The position numbers and the translations under genes were made by a program. Below the pieces are notes generated by a model. The model had not been told where the DNA came from. It saw only the letters and a program-made list of their open reading frames with translations, and did not search any database. From positions 1 to 8,919 of the forward strand of contig JAFCFG010000027.1 in NCBI GenBank assembly GCA_017608725.1: 8,919 nt of DNA. Direction: 5' to 3'. This document shows, piece after piece, positions 6,521-8,919 of this stretch. Within the stretch, counting starts at the first letter, position 1, and each line of letters begins with the position of its first letter. The stretch comes from Candidatus Iainarchaeum sp. Its GTDB lineage: Archaea > Iainarchaeota > Iainarchaeia > Iainarchaeales > GCA-2688035.

Positions 6521-6579
6521 TTAAACCAAGGGGGCAAATCAAGCAAATCGAGGACATTTGATTAAACCAAGGGGGCAAA
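6498..6579 (+). repeat. Perfect 41-base tandem duplication (2 copies)
   Basis: Bases 6498-6538 and 6539-6579 are identical and directly adjacent. The unit holds the last seven sense codons and TGA of the 60-aa pilin gene, the intergenic spacer and the GGGGGC purine run just before the next ATG. The second copy is therefore a non-coding relic lying between the genes: it keeps the leader of the 137-aa gene intact and lengthens the spacer from 19 to 60 bases. Identity without any substitution suggests a recent event, or an assembly artefact. Confidence 0.95.
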
Positions 6580-6580
6580 G

Positions 6581-6994
6581 ATGCTTAGTAGAAAGGGCCA
6601 GCTCAGCCTTGAGTATTTGCTTATATTGCTTGGTGCAATAGCGTGCTTTGCTATTCTTCTTCCTTTGCTGAACAGCATTTACCTGCTTGGGCTGTTTGCT
6701 TTGGACAGTGCAAATGCAAAACAATTCACTTATTCAATGCAACAGCAGGTTGATGAAATGCTTTTTCAGGCAGACGGTGCAAGCATTCAATTAAAAGCAA
6801 GGCCCTTTACCCAATGGAACATCAAAGGCAGTGAAGAAAGGCTGTTTGTTGCAGTCCTTGGCCCAGATAACAGAAAGAAAAGTTTTATTGTCCGGTTCCC
6901 AAACAAAATAGGGTTGTTTGACCTTGATTTAATTGGGGAAAAGGACTTCGTTCTGAGAAAGGATTCAGGCAAAACTCTGCTTGAATACAATTAA
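6581..6994 (+). CDS. Class III signal-peptide (pilin-like) protein, 137 aa
   Basis: The N-terminus MLSRKG is followed by Q7-L-S-L-E11, a textbook class III prepilin motif with cleavage expected after G6, and a hydrophobic helix to about residue 40. The remaining approximately 95 residues form a soluble, probably beta-rich domain (KARPFTQWNIKGSEERLFVA, then NRKKSFIVRFPNKIGLFDLD) that would lie outside the membrane. I recognise no specific family for that domain. It follows the 60-aa gene in the same direction, so the two probably form one unit. The purine run AAGGGGGC ends 4 bases before the ATG and may serve as the ribosome binding site. Its last 30 bases overlap the end of the opposing pilin-like gene. 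A minor pilin or filament adhesin is my best inference. Confidence 0.8.
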   Translation: MLSRKGQLSLEYLLILLGAIACFAILLPLLNSIYLLGLFALDSANAKQFTYSMQQQVDEMLFQADGASIQLKARPFTQWNIKGSEERLFVAVLGPDNRKKSFIVRFPNKIGLFDLDLIGEKDFVLRKDSGKTLLEYN

Positions 6995-7327
6995 CCTTAT
7001 TTCATGCCTTCCTATTCCGCCGTCAAAGAAAACGATTTCAGAGGCAATGGCTTCTCCCCCCTGCTTCCCTACAATTATCTCCTCTCCGTTAAAAACTATT
7101 TTTCCGCTCTGTTCAGGGAAAGCAAATTCAAAGTCCAATTGCATCTGCCCAGCGTTTAGCCCTTGCCCTTGCAGTTGCCACAGCAAAAGCAGGTCGTTCT
7201 CTTTCTTGAAAACATGCAAGTCATTCAGACTGCTTTCCTCTTTTGGCAGGGCATGGGAAAGCAATGCCGTGAGCAAAAGCATTGAAACAATTGCCTCCAG
7301 GCTCAGGTAAAACCCATTACTTCTCAC
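6965..7327 (-). CDS. Pilin-like protein, 120 aa (operon gene 4)
   Basis: The protein begins MRSNGFYLSLEAIVSMLLLT: a short polar head, G5, then a YLSLE segment that mimics the class III QxSxE pattern with Tyr in place of Gln, then one hydrophobic helix to about residue 28. The remainder is a soluble domain (MQLDFEFAFPEQSGKIVFNG, and FDGGIGRHEIRLIVF near the end) that looks beta-rich; I recognise no family. It starts at GTG 7327 inside the end of the preceding gene (11-base overlap), with GGTGGT on the minus strand just upstream (7334-7339). Its 3' end overlaps the opposing 137-aa gene by 30 bases. As the last gene of a four-gene overlapping set it is probably translationally coupled. Minor pilin/pseudopilin is an inference from the N-terminus and context. 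Confidence 0.72.
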   Translation of the reverse strand: MRSNGFYLSLEAIVSMLLLTALLSHALPKEESSLNDLHVFKKENDLLLLWQLQGQGLNAGQMQLDFEFAFPEQSGKIVFNGEEIIVGKQGGEAIASEIVFFDGGIGRHEIRLIVFKQSFA

Positions 7328-7772
7328 AGAGTACCACCCTTATCTTCCCCCTTGCCCCCTCAATTAAAACAACCCTGTCAAGTGCAATGCACTCGTTTCC
7401 CTGGTTTTCTTCAAAGACTATTCTCTCCTTTCCAAAAAGCTCGAAGGAAAGTCTGCTTACAAAAAACCCTTCATTTTCAAAGCCAGTTGCCGCAAGTAGC
7501 ATTTCCCTGTCCAGCTGATTGCTCAAAACCCTGTGCCTTTTCTCATCCAAGGAGGCAGAGCCAAGCAATGCCTGTTCTGGATTGTTGTTTTTTACCAACG
7601 AATCGGTTAGGAAAATCGCATTCCTCTGGAAAGCAAGCCTGTTAAGGGCTTCTGCTTCCCTTTCTTCCCTCAACCCTATGTGCAACAGAAGCAAGTAAAC
7701 CATTAGCAGCATTGAAAGAAAGGAAACAACCAAATCAATGCTGAAAACAAATCCCCTATCTGTAGTGGTCAT
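7317..7772 (-). CDS. Pilin-like protein, 151 aa (operon gene 3)
   Basis: The protein begins MTTTDRGFVFSIDLVVSFLS. After R6-G7, the segment FVFSIDLVVSFLSMLLMVYLLLL is a hydrophobic helix to about residue 31 with an acidic residue (D13) near where pilins carry Glu. The helix is followed by a charged, coiled-coil-like stretch (GLREEREAEALNRLAFQRNA) as in pilin stalk helices, and then a mixed alpha/beta domain ending RGKIRVVLCEK. No known domain is recognised. It overlaps its upstream neighbour by 17 bases and its downstream one by 11. It has the best ribosome binding site of the operon, GGAGGT, 8 bases before its ATG. I infer a minor pilin-like subunit; the Asp in place of Glu and the lack of a standard QxSxE motif make processing uncertain. 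Confidence 0.7.
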   Translation of the reverse strand: MTTTDRGFVFSIDLVVSFLSMLLMVYLLLLHIGLREEREAEALNRLAFQRNAIFLTDSLVKNNNPEQALLGSASLDEKRHRVLSNQLDREMLLAATGFENEGFFVSRLSFELFGKERIVFEENQGNECIALDRVVLIEGARGKIRVVLCEK

Positions 7773-8115
7773 TGAGCTTTACCTCCAAAAGGCTTTCCTC
7801 CCCTTTCTGCACTGTTTTAATGCTTTGGGCAATGCACTCTGTTCTTTTTCCTCTGCCACCTATATCGCTTTCAACAATACTTCCTTTCCCAGTGCAAGGA
7901 ATTTCCCTTTGCACAAATTCTTCCACGTTTCCTGTGTAAATTGAGTCCAGTGCAAGGCAGCAGAGTTCTGTTTTCGCCTTTGCCCTCAGCGCATTATTCG
8001 CGCTGCTTGATTGCCCTTTCATTGAATGCATATTGTAAAGAACTCCGCCCAATAGCGCAAGGAAGACGGCAAAGCAAATCATTGCCTCTAACTGCAGCAC
8101 TCCGCTGTTTTTCAT
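7756..8115 (-). CDS. Pilin-like, cysteine-containing protein, 119 aa (operon gene 2)
   Basis: The protein begins MKNSGVLQLEAMICFAVFLA. G5 followed by V-L-Q-L-E10 places Glu at +5 after the Gly, as in classical type IV prepilins, and the helix runs to about residue 27. The mature part has Cys at 52, 53, 74 and 94, which could form two disulfides outside the cell, plus a Gly-rich stretch (SDIGGRGKR). I know no matching family. It starts within an ATGA overlap with the upstream gene, so it is probably translated by coupling, and no strong Shine-Dalgarno is visible. I infer a minor pilin/pseudopilin; another type of small membrane-anchored protein cannot be excluded. Confidence 0.7.
   Translation of the reverse strand: MKNSGVLQLEAMICFAVFLALLGGVLYNMHSMKGQSSSANNALRAKAKTELCCLALDSIYTGNVEEFVQREIPCTGKGSIVESDIGGRGKRTECIAQSIKTVQKGEESLLEVKLNDHYR
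7781..7786 (-). promoter_or_regulatory. Internal Shine-Dalgarno for the 151-aa gene
   Basis: The minus strand reads GGAGGT, a full-consensus archaeal ribosome binding site, 8 bases before ATG 7772 and inside the coding end of the 119-aa gene. It supports the start and the 17-base overlap as real. Confidence 0.75.
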
Positions 8116-8642
8116 CCAATCACTGTTTTCCCCAAGCTATATCCTGCTGGAATCTTGAAGAATTGCTTTGTTTTTTTACCTGCGATTTCTGCAAAAACCA
8201 AGTTGTTTTTCAATAAGCCGGCTGTAAAATTGTATTCTGCCGCTATTGTTCCCCTGTTAATCCTTGTTACAAGCACTTTGCTGTTTTCATTCAGGAACCC
8301 TTCGCTGAGGACTCCATTGCCTGCATAGAACCTGACTTTTATCTCTTTTCCATATGCTTTCTCTATTTCCCCAAAAAGCACCAGCAGTTTTCTGTTCACC
8401 CTCTGCTTTATTTCCTCTGGCCCTAGGTTCAGAAGCAGGCCATTGTACAATTCCCATTCAATCACTGCATCAACGCTGTTTTCAATAACTGTTCTAACAA
8501 AGGCTGTTTTCTCTGCCTCAAAGGCAATTGCCTTTCCCCCTGCCACATCCCTTTTTGCTTCAAGGCCTTGGTTCAAAAGCCCGGTTTCTATGGCAATTGC
8601 CCCCAGCAGCAACACAAAGCAGAAAAGGCCCTTGCTGTTCAT
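8112..8642 (-). CDS. Membrane-anchored pilin-like protein, 176 aa (operon gene 1)
   Basis: The first gene of the four-gene operon begins MNSKGLFCFVLLLGAIAIET. A short head with K-G precedes one hydrophobic helix, but no Glu stands at +5 (the nearest is near residue 19), so the prepilin signal is atypical and an uncleaved anchor or ordinary signal peptide is also possible. The next 40 residues are helical and charged (KAIAFEAEKTAFVRTVIENS), as in an extended pilin-like stalk, and a soluble domain follows (VRFYAGNGVLSEGFLNENSK ... NRGTIAAEYNFTAGLL). No family is recognised. I chose ATG 8642 over the TTG one codon upstream. A TATA-like box lies 31-40 bases upstream. Its stop overlaps the next start as ATGA. 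Its place at the head of a set of pilin-like genes is the main clue to its role. Confidence 0.7.
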   Translation of the reverse strand: MNSKGLFCFVLLLGAIAIETGLLNQGLEAKRDVAGGKAIAFEAEKTAFVRTVIENSVDAVIEWELYNGLLLNLGPEEIKQRVNRKLLVLFGEIEKAYGKEIKVRFYAGNGVLSEGFLNENSKVLVTRINRGTIAAEYNFTAGLLKNNLVFAEIAGKKTKQFFKIPAGYSLGKTVIG

Positions 8643-8672
8643 CAAAACCAGAAAAACCTGGCAAGGAAAGGG

Positions 8673-8682
8673 ATTTAAATAT
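8673..8682 (-). promoter_or_regulatory. TATA-like box for the four-gene operon
   Basis: On the minus strand ATATTTAAAT lies in the 73-base gap between the 63-aa gene and the operon. Transcription would start near 8651, giving a leader of about 10 bases before ATG 8642. A weak 4-bp stem (CCAG/CTGG, 8648-8661) overlaps the expected start. This is the only good TATA-like match in the gap. Confidence 0.55.
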
Positions 8683-8715
8683 GCTCAAAAATGCGTTGTT
8701 CAACGAAGTCAGTCA

Positions 8716-8907
8716 TCAAACCCCTGCAATCTGTTCCTTCACTGTTTCCCCAATTACTTGGCCAATTCCCTCATGCAGGCCGGCTGCCTTTTCCCTTGAT
8801 TTGTCTGCTTCCCCTGCAACTGCAACAAGCAGCAGTGCAACAAAGAGCACTATGAGTAAATCCTCCAACAAGAGCGAGTCAGTGAACGCTCTGTAAACCG
8901 ACAGCAT
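8716..8907 (-). CDS. Small single-span membrane protein, 63 aa, possibly 5'-incomplete
   Basis: The N-terminus MLSVYRAFTDSLLLEDLLIV leads into a hydrophobic helix to about residue 31, then a charged, Gly-containing tail (GEADKSREKAAGLHEGIGQV) to residue 63. SLLLE before the helix resembles a pilin-type signal with Glu at +5 and Ser in place of Gln, but no clear Gly/Arg-Gly cleavage site precedes it. ATG 8907 is a good start, yet the frame stays open to the window edge (codons for I, A, G, T), so the gene may be longer. It ends 73 bases before the operon and probably has its own promoter outside the window. No family is recognised; the like-sized, like-built neighbours suggest the same membrane or filament system. 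Confidence 0.55.
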   Translation of the reverse strand: MLSVYRAFTDSLLLEDLLIVLFVALLLVAVAGEADKSREKAAGLHEGIGQVIGETVKEQIAGV

Positions 8908-8919
8908 TGTTCCGGCTAT

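Noticed and set aside
8648..8661. Small inverted repeat CCAG/CTGG with a 6-base loop before operon gene 1.
   Set aside because: A 4-bp stem is too weak to call an operator or terminator.
7941..8799. Plus-strand frames of roughly 90-120 codons opposite the pilin-like operon.
   Set aside because: They are antisense to a compact operon with good overlaps and a Shine-Dalgarno, and the translations are Ser/Pro/Cys-rich without hydrophobic or domain logic.

Overview
The window looks like a piece of an archaeal genome, most likely a DPANN-type lineage; Diapherotrites/Micrarchaeota-like is my guess, not a demonstrated assignment. The archaeal signs are a euryarchaeal-type topoisomerase IA, a two-ring Cdc48/VAT ATPase with the archaeal N-domain, the C-terminal half of an archaeal NEMF/Rqc2 protein, an Lrp/AsnC-type regulator, small proteins with class III (QxSxE) prepilin signals, and TATA-like boxes about 25-30 bases before several ATGs that lack a Shine-Dalgarno. 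Base composition is moderate, arginine is mostly AGG/AGA, and genes are tightly packed on both strands.

Left part, + strand (1-5642): the 3' part of topA (5' end outside the window), an AT-rich 223-base gap with a promoter, an Lrp-like regulator, a 135-base gap with a second promoter and a possible tiny ORF, a protein made of the NEMF/Rqc2 coiled-coil segment plus NFACT-R domain but lacking NFACT-N, and then cdc48. The NFACT-R gene lies 50 bases before cdc48. In eukaryotes the same two families act together in ribosome-associated quality control, so the pairing is suggestive.

Middle (5654-6232, - strand): a small M50 (site-2-protease) membrane metalloprotease, convergent with cdc48 with only 11 bases between stop codons, and divergent from the next + strand unit.

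Right part (6338-8919): a block of small proteins that each have one N-terminal hydrophobic helix, many with a pilin-like processing motif. Two + strand genes (60 and 137 aa) carry textbook class III signals (QISVE, QLSLE). Facing them is a - strand operon of four overlapping genes (176, 119, 151 and 120 aa) under one promoter, with pilin-like but variant signals. A further 63-aa single-span protein lies upstream at the window edge. The last - strand gene overlaps the last + strand gene tail-to-tail by 30 bases. I infer a minor-pilin/pseudopilin set for a surface filament or secretion device; no assembly ATPase, TadC-like platform or EppA/FlaK-type peptidase is in view.

A perfect 41-base tandem duplication (6498-6579) covers the end and stop codon of the 60-aa pilin gene and the leader of the next gene. 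I see no tRNA, rRNA, CRISPR array or insertion sequence. No gene-free stretch exceeds 300 bases.
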